Shown here piece after piece: positions 16,991 to 25,934 of a stretch of DNA of 64,000 nt. The stretch spans positions 849,115 through 913,114 of the forward strand of contig NZ_KQ948925.1 of NCBI RefSeq assembly GCF_001514235.1, in the 5' to 3' direction. The notes under the pieces are model-generated. The model saw only the letters and a program-made list of their open reading frames with translations, was not told where the DNA came from and searched no databases. Origin of the DNA: Streptomyces caeruleatus. GTDB lineage: Bacteria; Actinomycetota; Actinomycetes; Streptomycetales; Streptomycetaceae. How positions within the stretch are numbered: position 1 is the first letter of the stretch; every line of letters starts with the position of its first letter. A program made the position numbers and the translations under genes.

Positions 16991-19900
16991 CTTAGAGTCC
17001 TTGGAGTTTTCCTCTTCCTTGCGCTTGTCCTTTTCCTCCCTGGACTTGGGCCTGCCCGGACCGGTCTTCCCTGGCTTGGGCCCCGTCTTCCCCGGCCCTT
17101 TGCGCCCGCCCGGCTTCGAGCCCAGCTTGTCCTTCGGCTTCCCAGGCCTGTCCTTGTCCTTGGGCTTCCCCGGACCGTCCTTGTCCTTTGGCTTGCCCGG
17201 CTTGTCGCCGCCCTTGTCGTTCCTCGGCTTCGTGCCGTCGCCGTCCTTGTCCTTGGGCTTGCCGGGACCATCCTGGTCCTTGGGCTTGTCCGTGTTGCCG
17301 TTGTCGTCCTTCGGCTTGTCCGGCGTCTTGCCGTCCGTGTCCTTCGGCTTCGGCTTCGCGTCCGGGTCAGGCTTCGGCTTGGGTTCCGGCTTCGGCTCGG
17401 GTTTCGGGGCCGGGGTCGGTCGGGTGTCCGGCTTGTCGTCGTCCTTCTTGTCCGTGCCCGGCTTCGAAGGGGCGTCCTTCTTGCCGTCGTCCTTGCCCTT
17501 CGGGGGCGTGGGCTTCTTCGGGTCCGGTTTCGACGGGGGCCTCTTGCCGGGCGGCATGTTGGACGGGCTGGACTTGGACGGAGTGTCCTTCTCCTTGGGC
17601 TTCTCGCCGGGGCGGTCTCCCTTGCCGTCCTGCGTCGTCGGCTTCTCGTCCTTCGGCTTGTCGCCCTGGCCGGCCTTCCCGTCCTGGCCGGGCTTCTTGC
17701 CCTTGCCGTCGCCCTTGTCGTCCCCGCCCGAACCATCCTTCCCCTTGTCCCCGTTACCGCCCTTGTCCTTGCCGAGCTTCTGCGCCACGCCCTTCAAGCG
17801 GCGGCCGACCTTCGCGACGTACTTTCCGATGCCGCTCAACAACGCCTCGTACGCGAGTTCAAGGAGGGCCACGATCCCCGCCGCCACCGCCTTCGCGAAG
17901 AGCACCCCGGCGCCGCCCCTGCGTACCGACTTAAGCCACTCGATGACCGCGCCGATCGCGCGCAGGATCTCGCTGAGCGCGCCGATCGCCGTCTTGATCG
18001 CGTCGATGACGGCCATCACCCAGCCCGCGCCGGGGATCAGCTTCGCGATCACCTTCGTGATGACGATCTCGCCGATGATGAAGGGGAGCATGGGGACGAT
18101 CGCGTCCCAGGTCTCCTTCACGATCTTCTCAAGGGTGAAGCCGCCCTTGATGAGCTTGTCGATGATCGCCTTCGGAATGCCGATGATCTCCTCGATCTTC
18201 GACTGGAACCATTCCTTCACGGCGGACTGGACCTCGCGGAACAGATGGTTCTTCGCGCCGTCCACCGCAGAGTTCTTCGCGCCGCTCAGCCAGCCGCCCG
18301 GGTCGGACATGAAGTCGACCGCGATCATCATGAACTCGCCCAGGGCGCCGAGGAGTTTGGACGCGTACTCCAAAACCGTCTTGATGGCGTCCACGACGGC
18401 CTTGACGACGTCCATGAGCATCTTCTTCAGGACGCTCAGGATGCTGCTCAGCGCCTTCGCGATGCGGTCGAGCAGGTCCGTGATGGCCTGCTTCAGGGCT
18501 GCCGCGAGCTTGGTGACGAAGGCGATCGCCGCGGCGACCAGGTCCGTGATGAGCTTCCAGACGCGCTTGGCCAGGTCGACGATCGCCTTGACCAGGTTCT
18601 TGGCGAACTCGATCAGGTCCTTGATGAGCTCCTTGACCGCTTCGACGATGGCCTTGCGGGCCGCGTTGATCCAGCCCTCGACTCGCTCCTTGAACTCCTT
18701 GATCTTGTCGACGATCGCCTTGCGAGCGGCCTTGATGGCCTTGACGATCTTGTCCTTGATCTCGATGACCTTCTTCTTGATCCAGTCGAAGGCCTTCGAT
18801 ACCCAGTTCCCCGACTCGTTCGCCGCGGTCTTGGTGTGGTTCTTGGCTTCTTCCTCGCCCTCCTTGCCCCTCGTCTGGATCTTCTCGTCGTTCTCCTTCT
18901 CCTCCCTCTTCGCCTTCTCGTCGGTCTTCTTCTCTTCGTCTTCGACGTCCGTCCGGGCCTTCTTATGGCGCTCCGACTTCTTCGTGCCGAGCTTCTTGAG
19001 CTCCTCGTCCTGGCCCTTGCGCCAAGTGCCGCGCTCCGACTTGACCTCGGACTTGGCCTTCGCGCGCTCGTCCGCCTGTTCGCGGGTGCTCTTCGCTACC
19101 TCGGTCCTGACCTGCCGCTTCTGCTTCTGCTCCGACTCGCGAAAACCCTTGTCCTTGGTCTTGCGTCCTTCTGACACCCCCTGTGCGCCCTTGCTGAACG
19201 CGCCCTGGAACTCGGCCTTCCGGTCGTGCTCGGCCACCTTCGACGCGGCCTCCGCGGGCACCGCGCCCGTCGATGCCTTGCCCGTACGCACCCCGCCCTG
19301 GCCGGCCTCGCCGCTCGGCACCTTGGCCTTCAACTGCTCCTTGGGCGCGTCGGGGTAGACCTGGTCTTCGCCCATCGAGCGGCTGGCGTCGTCCCGGCCG
19401 GTCTCGACCGCTTCCCGGCCCTTGCTGTCGACCGCCTCGCCCTGCTCGCCGGCCTTGTCGTCCGCGGCGCCCTTCATCTCCACGCCCGGCGCCTGGCCCG
19501 ACTTGGCCTCCTTGAGGGCGTCGTCCCCGGTCGGCAGGCCGGCGAACTTGGCGGCCAGCTTCTGCTCGTCCACCACCGGTTTGTCGGCGCCGAAGAAGCT
19601 CGCGATCCCGTTCACGAGCTTTCCGCCGACGAAGCCCAGGCCCATCATGAAGGTGTCCCAGCCGCCGGGCTCCTCCATCTTCTCGGCCTCGATCTGGCCC
19701 TCGGGCTTCTTTGCGCCCGTGACCTCGGCCTTCTCGTCCTTGGGCGCGTCGGACTTCTTCGCCGCGTCCTCGTTGTACTTGGCGGGCGCGTCGGTCTGCG
19801 GCTTCCCCTGCAAGGTCTGCGGCGAACCCGCCGGACGCTCTACGCTCGGCGGGGCCGCGGCGAGCTTCTTGTGTTCGTCGCCGACCGTACGGTCCACCGA

Positions 19901-22666
19901 ACCGCCCACGCCGCCCATCGCCTCAAGGGCCCTGTGGGGCTTGAGCTTTGACGCAGACGACAGGCCGGCCTCCGGGGACACCTGGGACAGGTTCGGGGCC
20001 GGGGGCGAGTCCTTGCTCTTGCCCTTGCCGGCAGCGGCTCCCTTGGCGCCGCCTCCGCCCCCGCCTCCACCGCCCGGCGCCTTGGGCACAGCGGCTGCCT
20101 TGGGCGACGCGGAGGCCGGTTCCTCCTTCGCGGCCGGCTCGTCCTTCCGCGCCTTCGTCTCCTGGGCCGTATTCTTCGGCGGGTCCTTCGGCGCGGGCTC
20201 CGACTCCTTCGGGACCGCCTGGGGCGCCGGCGCTTTCGTCTCCTTCTCGGCGCCCGAGTCCCGCGGCGCCTCGGACTCCGCCGAGCTGCTCGTGCCGCCC
20301 GGCTCGGCCGCGTTCGAGCCTCCTGTGACATGTGAATCCCGTGCGGGGGAAGGGGACTTGTCGTCCTGCTGCCTGCCGTCGGCCTGGCCCGCCGTGTCGC
20401 CGCTGTGGTCGGCCTGGCCCTTGGACGCGGGGTCCGACTCCGACTTCTGCTGCCCGTCGTTCTTCTGCTCGTCCCGCTTCGGCTCCCCGCCCTTGCCGGC
20501 CGTCTCCGGGGCGGCCGCCGTACCGCCCGCCGCCTGCTGGGAACTCTTCTCCGGGGCCGCCCCCGCCTTGTCGCCCGCGGCCGGGGAGCCCTTCTCCTGC
20601 TTGGCCGCGGGTTCCTTGGCCTCGCCGCCGCCCTCCGTCTTGCCCGGCGCCTCCTGCACTGTCCGCTGCATGGCGGCCGGACCGGCCTTCGGGTCGTCCC
20701 CGTCCTTGGGGTCCTTCGACGGGGAGCCCGGACCGGGACGCTGCTCGGCGGCGCCCTCCAGGCCCACCCGCCCGTCGGTCTCGGGGCTGCCCTCCGTCTC
20801 GGTCGACGGCGCGGGCTCAGCGGCTGCCTCTGCCTCCGCCTCATCCGGTTCGTCCTCGGCCTGTTCGTCCTCGGCGTCCTCCGCGTCCCGCTCCGCCTGC
20901 ACCTGGTCGGCCTTCGTCGGCGGAGGAGCGGGGAACGTCGGGACCTGGGCCGTACTGGTCTCGCCGGGGCCGACCTTGTCCGCGGTCGGCACGGCGGACA
21001 CGTCGAGGTCCTTCTCCGGCAGGAAGTCCTCCGGGGCCAGCTTGGTGTCCCAGGCGCTCTTCTCTGCGCCGCCGACGTCCACCTCGGACGCGCTGCCCGA
21101 TCGGAACGGGTCCTCATCGGCCCGTTCCTCGTCGTCCAGGAGGTCCTGGTTGCGTACGCCGTCCAACCTGCTGGTCCTGCCGGGGAGTTGAGTGTCCCGG
21201 CCCACAGCGGGAGAGCCCTCCGGCTGCTTCGCCCCGGCCTTGTCCTCCTGCTTCGCCTGGCCCGCGGTGAGCGCATCGGCCGCGCCTGGACGGTTCTTGG
21301 CGGCCGACTCCTCCTCGCTCGCGGCCGCCGCGACCTGCTGCTCGGGCTGCTCCGCGCCCTGCTCGCCCCCCTTCTCCTCCCTGCCCCCCTCCTCCTTGCC
21401 GCTCTTGTCGGAGCCGCTCTGCGGGGAGTCCTTCGCGCCGGACTCCTGCTGCTGCTCGCCGCCCTTGGACGCACCGCCCGACGTCTCCTGACGGGATGCC
21501 TCGGTCGCCTGGGCCCCCTGCCCGCCGGTCTGCTCCTGCTTGCCGCCGCCCCGCTCCGGTGACCGTGCGCCGCCGCTCTCCGCCGGGTAGCCCGGCCGCT
21601 CGTCACGCTGGTCCTCCTCGCCACCGCGCGGCGCCTGCGCCCCCTGAGGGGTGCTCCCGCGCCGCGGCGTACCGCCGTTCTGCGGTGTGCTGCCCTGCGC
21701 ACCCTCCTCTACGGCCCGGTCCTTCTCCGGTCCCGGCGCCGAGTCCGGCCGCTCCTCCTCGGCCCGCAACTCCGCGGCCGTCTGCTCCTCGGCGGTACGG
21801 TCGGCCCGCAGCTCGGCCGCCGTGTCCGCCTCGACGTACGGGGCGTCCTGAGCCGCCCACTCCGCGGAGCCGGCGCCCAATTCGCCCTGCGCCTCGATCT
21901 CGTCGACGAGGTCCAGCACCCGGTCGTGCTCCGAGCCGAGCAGCCGGCTCTCCAGGCGCACGAGGACGCCGTCGAGCAACTCCTCGGGCAGGCGGGCGAG
22001 TTGCTTGCGGGTGCGCTGGGAGAGGTCCTCGGGGTCGCCGCGCAGGGAGCGTACGAGGGAGTTCGCGAGGCGGTCGACGAGGGTCGCCGGGTCGAGGGCC
22101 TCGGCGCGGTTCCGGTCGGCGTCGACGGTGGCGTAGCGCAGCCAGCCGGGGGTGGCCTGGTCCTCGGCGACGTCGGCCGTGGACTCCTGCGGGCCGGTCC
22201 GCGAAGGACGGACGAGGTTCTGGGCGGCCGCTTCCGCCTCCCGCTCGATCGCCTGCTGCGGCACGCTCACCGCGCCCAGTTCCCGGCCCGCGCGCAACGT
22301 GCCGAGGCCGTGCGGGTTCTGGACGGTGTGCAGGAGCTCGTGGGCGAGGAGGCGGCGGCCTTCGTCCGTGCCCGGTTTGAAGGTGCCCTCGCGGAAGAAG
22401 ATGTCCTGGCCGACGGCGACCGCGTCGGCGCCGAGGAGTTCCGTCAGCTGTCCGGCGTCCCGGTCGGTGTGCAGGCGTACGCGGCTGAGGTCGTGGCCGA
22501 GTCTTTCCTCCAACTCCCGCCGCACGCCCGGGTCGAGAGGCTGTCCGGCACCGCTGACGATGTCCTTGGGCTCGGGGGTGCGGGAGTTGGCGGCACGCTC
22601 CTTGCGCCTGCGCCGGCGCTGTTCGGCGGCCTGCTCGGAACGGGCGTCCTGGGCCTGGGAGCTCAT
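15860..22666 (-). CDS. Giant DUF4157 CIS protein with C-terminal HNH-type nuclease-like domain
   Basis: A 2268-aa protein, likely CIS cargo. Residues about 40-120 are the DUF4157 (eCIS core) domain with HELLH at 109-113. About 120-1280 is disordered, rich in Glu, Lys, Ala, Pro and Gln. About 1290-1630 is a run of amphipathic and hydrophobic helices (AIVDKIKEFKERVEGWINA, FIIGEIVITKVIAKLIPG) that could insert in membranes or line the tube. About 1635-1875 is a Lys/Pro/Asp-rich repeat linker (GKPKDKDGPGKPKDKD). The C-terminal 390 residues end in an HNH/endonuclease VII-like motif: His2206, Asp2208-His2209, Asn2223, Asn2232 (HVDHVVDLQLGG). The last part is AT-richer than the rest. DUF4157 proteins are known eCIS-associated payloads. 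A tape-measure role is possible too, as no other long tape protein is present. Confidence 0.8.
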   Translation of the reverse strand: MSSQAQDARSEQAAEQRRRRRKERAANSRTPEPKDIVSGAGQPLDPGVRRELEERLGHDLSRVRLHTDRDAGQLTELLGADAVAVGQDIFFREGTFKPGTDEGRRLLAHELLHTVQNPHGLGTLRAGRELGAVSVPQQAIEREAEAAAQNLVRPSRTGPQESTADVAEDQATPGWLRYATVDADRNRAEALDPATLVDRLANSLVRSLRGDPEDLSQRTRKQLARLPEELLDGVLVRLESRLLGSEHDRVLDLVDEIEAQGELGAGSAEWAAQDAPYVEADTAAELRADRTAEEQTAAELRAEEERPDSAPGPEKDRAVEEGAQGSTPQNGGTPRRGSTPQGAQAPRGGEEDQRDERPGYPAESGGARSPERGGGKQEQTGGQGAQATEASRQETSGGASKGGEQQQESGAKDSPQSGSDKSGKEEGGREEKGGEQGAEQPEQQVAAAASEEESAAKNRPGAADALTAGQAKQEDKAGAKQPEGSPAVGRDTQLPGRTSRLDGVRNQDLLDDEERADEDPFRSGSASEVDVGGAEKSAWDTKLAPEDFLPEKDLDVSAVPTADKVGPGETSTAQVPTFPAPPPTKADQVQAERDAEDAEDEQAEDEPDEAEAEAAAEPAPSTETEGSPETDGRVGLEGAAEQRPGPGSPSKDPKDGDDPKAGPAAMQRTVQEAPGKTEGGGEAKEPAAKQEKGSPAAGDKAGAAPEKSSQQAAGGTAAAPETAGKGGEPKRDEQKNDGQQKSESDPASKGQADHSGDTAGQADGRQQDDKSPSPARDSHVTGGSNAAEPGGTSSSAESEAPRDSGAEKETKAPAPQAVPKESEPAPKDPPKNTAQETKARKDEPAAKEEPASASPKAAAVPKAPGGGGGGGGGAKGAAAGKGKSKDSPPAPNLSQVSPEAGLSSASKLKPHRALEAMGGVGGSVDRTVGDEHKKLAAAPPSVERPAGSPQTLQGKPQTDAPAKYNEDAAKKSDAPKDEKAEVTGAKKPEGQIEAEKMEEPGGWDTFMMGLGFVGGKLVNGIASFFGADKPVVDEQKLAAKFAGLPTGDDALKEAKSGQAPGVEMKGAADDKAGEQGEAVDSKGREAVETGRDDASRSMGEDQVYPDAPKEQLKAKVPSGEAGQGGVRTGKASTGAVPAEAASKVAEHDRKAEFQGAFSKGAQGVSEGRKTKDKGFRESEQKQKRQVRTEVAKSTREQADERAKAKSEVKSERGTWRKGQDEELKKLGTKKSERHKKARTDVEDEEKKTDEKAKREEKENDEKIQTRGKEGEEEAKNHTKTAANESGNWVSKAFDWIKKKVIEIKDKIVKAIKAARKAIVDKIKEFKERVEGWINAARKAIVEAVKELIKDLIEFAKNLVKAIVDLAKRVWKLITDLVAAAIAFVTKLAAALKQAITDLLDRIAKALSSILSVLKKMLMDVVKAVVDAIKTVLEYASKLLGALGEFMMIAVDFMSDPGGWLSGAKNSAVDGAKNHLFREVQSAVKEWFQSKIEEIIGIPKAIIDKLIKGGFTLEKIVKETWDAIVPMLPFIIGEIVITKVIAKLIPGAGWVMAVIDAIKTAIGALSEILRAIGAVIEWLKSVRRGGAGVLFAKAVAAGIVALLELAYEALLSGIGKYVAKVGRRLKGVAQKLGKDKGGNGDKGKDGSGGDDKGDGKGKKPGQDGKAGQGDKPKDEKPTTQDGKGDRPGEKPKEKDTPSKSSPSNMPPGKRPPSKPDPKKPTPPKGKDDGKKDAPSKPGTDKKDDDKPDTRPTPAPKPEPKPEPKPKPDPDAKPKPKDTDGKTPDKPKDDNGNTDKPKDQDGPGKPKDKDGDGTKPRNDKGGDKPGKPKDKDGPGKPKDKDRPGKPKDKLGSKPGGRKGPGKTGPKPGKTGPGRPKSREEKDKRKEEENSKDSKDARLQKIIARLRPKIDRLTQKGAKQFRLKASMLAWKAWYRLSSLEVNSTDPARFTATLNPRGTVTEATRKKLELIVQGERGSNREERLKEALGIENFDDWLFFKGPESEADFITKMEKLVEELDEAAKKDLADKPLQRIRAAERDVQNGLEAEPETSTPETEEPPIEEYRNAFRELISDEFANAQKEKLRSGQPGEQVDPELLTASATLHRKDKYDLIGFTRKSLAIMRASERDETFRKAASPSYHAWRDKKHPKSHPKAGQELTPEDRAQAHHNARRLGAMTSNFRKMVKLRATRGVESTVEKQVEARLGKMHVDHVVDLQLGGLDSYKNFFLLDGDTNTGMNDDLNEQKIKGLTKGTRIEIHVDMRREEERENK
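17040..17770 (-). repeat. Degenerate tandem repeats coding for the Lys/Pro/Asp linker
   Basis: Repeated blocks related to CCCGGCAAGCCCAAGGACAA (minus strand) encode GKPKDKDGPGKPKDKD-type units, with variants rich in KPEPKPEPKP. They join the helical region of the 2268-aa protein to its nuclease-like tail. Such repeats promote unequal recombination and could help exchange of the toxin tail. Confidence 0.6.
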
Positions 22667-22959
22667 CGCGTCACCTCCCCGTGGCCGCTGAGCCCTTCGT
22701 GTACCGCGCGGGCCAGTTCCTGGCCGAGGCGGCGGGCGGACAGGCCGGCGGGCAGGGGCGGGAGGCCGGTCAGGGCGTCGGCGGCGAGCGCGCCGTCCGA
22801 GGCGAGCGGGACGCCGTGGGTCCGGATCAGGCGGGTCAGCTCACGTTCGAAGGCGTCCGTCACCCGTTCCGGGTCCACGGCGAAGCCGTTCAGGGCGAGT
22901 TCGCCGATCTCCACCCTGATCTCCCGCGGCTCGCCGTGCGGCGACGCGTTCACACCCAT
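22663..22959 (-). CDS. Small conserved CIS-operon protein, 98 aa
   Basis: A 98-aa acidic, helical protein (VEIGELALNGFAVDPERVTD, ending AVHEGLSGHGEVTR). I recognise this as a type of short protein found in actinobacterial CIS operons between the ATPase and DUF4157 genes, but know no function. ATG at 22959 overlaps the ATPase end by 10 bases, and its stop overlaps the 2268-aa gene start (ATGA), so it is translationally coupled to both. A chaperone or adaptor for the giant protein is possible but unproven. Confidence 0.7.
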   Translation of the reverse strand: MGVNASPHGEPREIRVEIGELALNGFAVDPERVTDAFERELTRLIRTHGVPLASDGALAADALTGLPPLPAGLSARRLGQELARAVHEGLSGHGEVTR

Positions 22960-24971
22960 CCCCGCACCTCCCCCGGCGTCAGGGAGCGCTCCAGCTTCTG
23001 GTACTCGGTGCGCGCCGCGGCGAGCATGTGCCGCATCTGGAGCCGGTCGCCCTCCTCGGCCGCGAGGAAGGCCCCGGACAGCGCGATGTTGCGGATCGAG
23101 CCGCCGGCGACGGTGAGCTGGGCGAGCAGGCCCGGGTCGATGTCCTTGACGGGGGCCCGCGACGGCAGCACCCGGCGCCAGATCTCGGCGCGCTCGTGCT
23201 CGGCCGGGAAGGGGAAGTCGACGACGAAGCGGATGCGGCGCAGGAAGGCGGTGTCGAGGGCCTTCTTCATGTTGGTGGTGAGGATGGCGAGGCCGCGGTA
23301 GGCCTCCATCCGCATCAGCAGGTAGCTGACCTCCAGGTTGGCGTACCGGTCGTGGCTGTCCTTGACCTCGCTGCGCTTGCCGAACAGCGCGTCGGCCTCG
23401 TCGAACAGCAGCAGCGCGCCGCCGCGTTCGGCGGCGTCGAAGACGCGGCGCAGGTTCTTCTCGGTCTCGCCGATGTACTTGCTGACGACCTGGGAGAGAT
23501 CGACGATGAACAGGTCGAGGCCGAGTTCCTTCGCCATGACCTCGGCGGCCAGCGTCTTTCCGGTGCCGGAGCCGCCCGCGAACAGGGCCGTGACACCGAG
23601 GCCGCGCCGCAACGTCCCGGCGAATCCCCATTGCTGATGGACCGTCGGCCGCTGGCGCACATGGGCGACGATCTCGCGCAGCACGCCGGTCTGCCGGTCG
23701 TGCAGGACCAGGTCGCCCCAGCCCGCCTCGGGTTCGATCCGGCGGCCGAGCTCGTCCATGCCGATCCGGGCCTCCTCCAGGCCCGCCCGCCAGGCGAGTT
23801 CGGCGGCGTCGAGGGTGTCCTCGTAGGGGAGCCGGCGGCGTACGGTCGCGGCGGCGGTCCGGATGACGTGTGGGGGCATCTGGAACTGGGCGACCAGGGA
23901 ACGCAGTTCGACGTCGTCGAGGTCGGCGATCGGCTGCATCGCCCGGCCCCACAGCTCGACCTGCTCCTCCTCGTCGAGCCGCGGTACCGCCACCCGCGCC
24001 CCGTGCGGCCGGTCCGAGCGCAGCGGGTCCTCGCTGGACACGACGAACGGTACGGCCGCCCCGGCCAGGAACGACTCGGTCGCCGCCCGCTGGTCCCGGT
24101 CCAGGTCGCCTACCTCGACGAGCAGCGCGGCGGGCAGCAGGATCGCCTCGCGCTGCCAGAGCCGGGCGAGCCGGTCGCGTTCGGCGGGGTCGGCCGGGAT
24201 GTCCTCGGCGCCGAGCGCGTACAGCCCGAGCCCGGAGCGGGCGGCCGCCGCGGCGGCGATGTCGGCACGGCTGCGCAGATCGCCGCCGGTCACCTCGACG
24301 AGCAGCGGCGCGTCGGGGCTCGCCCCCGTCGTCCAGCCCTCGGCGACGCGGCTCGCGGCCAGGTCGTACGACGGTGGCAGCTGCTCCGGCACCGACGTGC
24401 GGCGCAGGCGGCCGTGCAGGCGGGCGTCGAGATAGGGCGAGCCCAGCAGGAAGTGCAGGATCCGCTCGTCGAGGCGCAGGCGTGAGGTCGTCAGCCGGGA
24501 CTCGTCGTCGAGCTCGACGATCCGCCAGCGCCGCAGTGGCGCGACAGGAGTGAGGGCGCTCCAGTGGGGTTCGGCGAGGGCGGCCAGGGCGAGCGAGAAG
24601 GTCGGGTACGCCCGCTGGGGGTCCCCGCAGGCCGCGGCGCAGCGGGCGGCGGTCGTGGGGTCGAGTTCGTCGGCGGCGGCGAGCAGGATCAGGTCGCGTT
24701 CGAAGGGGGTGAGGCCGAAGCAGGTGACGAGGGCGTCGAGGGGGGCGGTGCCCGGGGCGGCCAGGGGTGCCGGACTCGCGGAACCCGCGGCGGTCGGGGC
24801 GTCGGCGTCCGGGCCGGATGCCGCACCGGAGCCGGTGGCGTGGGCGTCGACGCGCGCCAGGACGCGCCGGATCTCCGCGGTCAGCGTTGTCCCGGCACTG
24901 TGTCCGTCGGCCGTGCCCGACGGACCCGGCGTCCCCGAAGTCCCGGCCGTGCCCGGCTCGTTCGTCCCCAT
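22950..24971 (-). CDS. AAA+ ATPase of the CIS (Pvc15/Afp15 type)
   Basis: A 673-aa cytosolic ATPase. The C-terminal AAA module (about residues 430-660) has Walker A GGSGTGKT (about 466-473), Walker B LLLFDEADALFGKRSEV (about 521-535), sensor-1 ILTTNMK and arginine-finger region FLRRIRF. The N-terminal 400 residues are the long family-specific part, with a Pro/Gly/Thr-rich start. Pvc15-like ATPases are required for assembly or cargo loading of eCIS. It directly precedes the 98-aa and giant DUF4157 genes, as often seen, which fits a role in loading or folding that cargo. Confidence 0.9.
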   Translation of the reverse strand: MGTNEPGTAGTSGTPGPSGTADGHSAGTTLTAEIRRVLARVDAHATGSGAASGPDADAPTAAGSASPAPLAAPGTAPLDALVTCFGLTPFERDLILLAAADELDPTTAARCAAACGDPQRAYPTFSLALAALAEPHWSALTPVAPLRRWRIVELDDESRLTTSRLRLDERILHFLLGSPYLDARLHGRLRRTSVPEQLPPSYDLAASRVAEGWTTGASPDAPLLVEVTGGDLRSRADIAAAAAARSGLGLYALGAEDIPADPAERDRLARLWQREAILLPAALLVEVGDLDRDQRAATESFLAGAAVPFVVSSEDPLRSDRPHGARVAVPRLDEEEQVELWGRAMQPIADLDDVELRSLVAQFQMPPHVIRTAAATVRRRLPYEDTLDAAELAWRAGLEEARIGMDELGRRIEPEAGWGDLVLHDRQTGVLREIVAHVRQRPTVHQQWGFAGTLRRGLGVTALFAGGSGTGKTLAAEVMAKELGLDLFIVDLSQVVSKYIGETEKNLRRVFDAAERGGALLLFDEADALFGKRSEVKDSHDRYANLEVSYLLMRMEAYRGLAILTTNMKKALDTAFLRRIRFVVDFPFPAEHERAEIWRRVLPSRAPVKDIDPGLLAQLTVAGGSIRNIALSGAFLAAEEGDRLQMRHMLAAARTEYQKLERSLTPGEVRGWV

Positions 24972-25016
24972 GTCCTCACCTGCCCCCGTCGTGTCCGTCC
25001 CGTGGCACTGCTCGGT

Positions 25017-25901
25017 TCACTGCTCGGTCCTGTCGTCGGCGTCGTCCGCCTTCCGCGGGCCGGAGCGAGTCGAACGGGGGGTGCGGGCGGGCGCCTTACG
25101 GGTGCGGGCCGGGGCCTTCGCGACGGTCTTCGCGGCCTTCTTGGCGGCGGCCGGGGCCTGCTGCTCGACGAGGGCCTGGCCTCCCGGCCGGGCGGGAGCC
25201 GCCGCCTCGCCGTCCGCGGCCTCGCTCGCGGGACCTGTCGCCGACGGCTCCTCGGCCCTCGCCCCGGCCCCCGGGGGGACCGGCGCCCCGGGCGCCCCGA
25301 ACGGCAGGACCCGGACGTCCGGCCGCTCCACGGGCTTCGCCGGGACGGGCTTCTCGCGTCCGTCGATGAGGACGAGGGTCGCCTGGTAGACCACCGACAG
25401 CGAGTACGGCGTCTGGTAGAGCATCCCCCACAGCTTCGACGTCTCGTCGATGTCCATGACCGTGGGGGTGAACCGCACCCGCTGGGCCGCTTCGGCGAGA
25501 TCGCTGTCCGCGAGGTGCGGGAGGTGACCGGTCTCCTCGATGACGTCCTGCGGCAGGATCGGGATCTCGTGCAGGGTGCGCACCACGGAGCCGATGAGCC
25601 GCTGGCCGACCAGGGTCGTCTCGTCGCCGTACGCGGTGATGAGGTAGTGCAGGTCCAGCGCGGCGGCCGGCCGCTTCACCAGCCTGCCGTCAAAGGCCCG
25701 GGTCGGCAGGTCGTTGTTGCGCATCGAGGTGTTGGGCGTGACCTGGTAGAGGAACACGTTGAGGGTGGGATGGTCCGGCGGCTCCGTCGGCGGCTTGTGC
25801 GGCTCCACCTTCACGGCCTCGTCGAACTCCGGGCCCACGTTGGACGCGAGCAGCAGGGCGAGGGCCTGGGTGACATGGGCGATGGCGAGTGCGTTGCTCA
25901 T
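25017..25901 (-). CDS. DUF4255 tail-terminator/cap protein (Pvc16/Afp16 type)
   Basis: A 294-aa protein. Residues 1-190 are the DUF4255 (Pvc16_N) domain: ALAIAHVTQALALLLASNVG, LNVFLYQVTPNTSMRNNDLP, LDLHYLITAYGDE. The family caps the distal end of tube and sheath. The C-terminal 100 residues are a low-complexity Ala/Lys/Arg/Pro tail (AAKKAAKTVAKAPARTRKAP) resembling histone-H1-like tails; a basic tail of this length on the cap is unusual and could bind nucleic acid or membrane. The start ATG at 25901 lies 33 bases after the upstream stop. Confidence 0.88.
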   Translation of the reverse strand: MSNALAIAHVTQALALLLASNVGPEFDEAVKVEPHKPPTEPPDHPTLNVFLYQVTPNTSMRNNDLPTRAFDGRLVKRPAAALDLHYLITAYGDETTLVGQRLIGSVVRTLHEIPILPQDVIEETGHLPHLADSDLAEAAQRVRFTPTVMDIDETSKLWGMLYQTPYSLSVVYQATLVLIDGREKPVPAKPVERPDVRVLPFGAPGAPVPPGAGARAEEPSATGPASEAADGEAAAPARPGGQALVEQQAPAAAKKAAKTVAKAPARTRKAPARTPRSTRSGPRKADDADDRTEQ

Positions 25902-25934
25902 GGCGTCGGTTCCTCGGTTCCTCGGTCTGTCATG

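Noticed and set aside
17040..17770. CRISPR-like repeats
   Set aside because: The repeats are short, variable, directly adjacent and encode a Lys/Pro linker; there are no spacers or cas genes.
16461..19358. Plus-strand open frame rich in Ser/Leu/Phe opposite the 2268-aa gene
   Set aside because: It is the antisense of the Lys/Pro and helical repeats; the opposite strand has domain homology and operon overlaps.
22350..22670. Active zinc metalloprotease from the HELLH motif
   Set aside because: DUF4157 proteins often carry this motif, but activity is rarely shown; the motif alone is not enough to call a protease.
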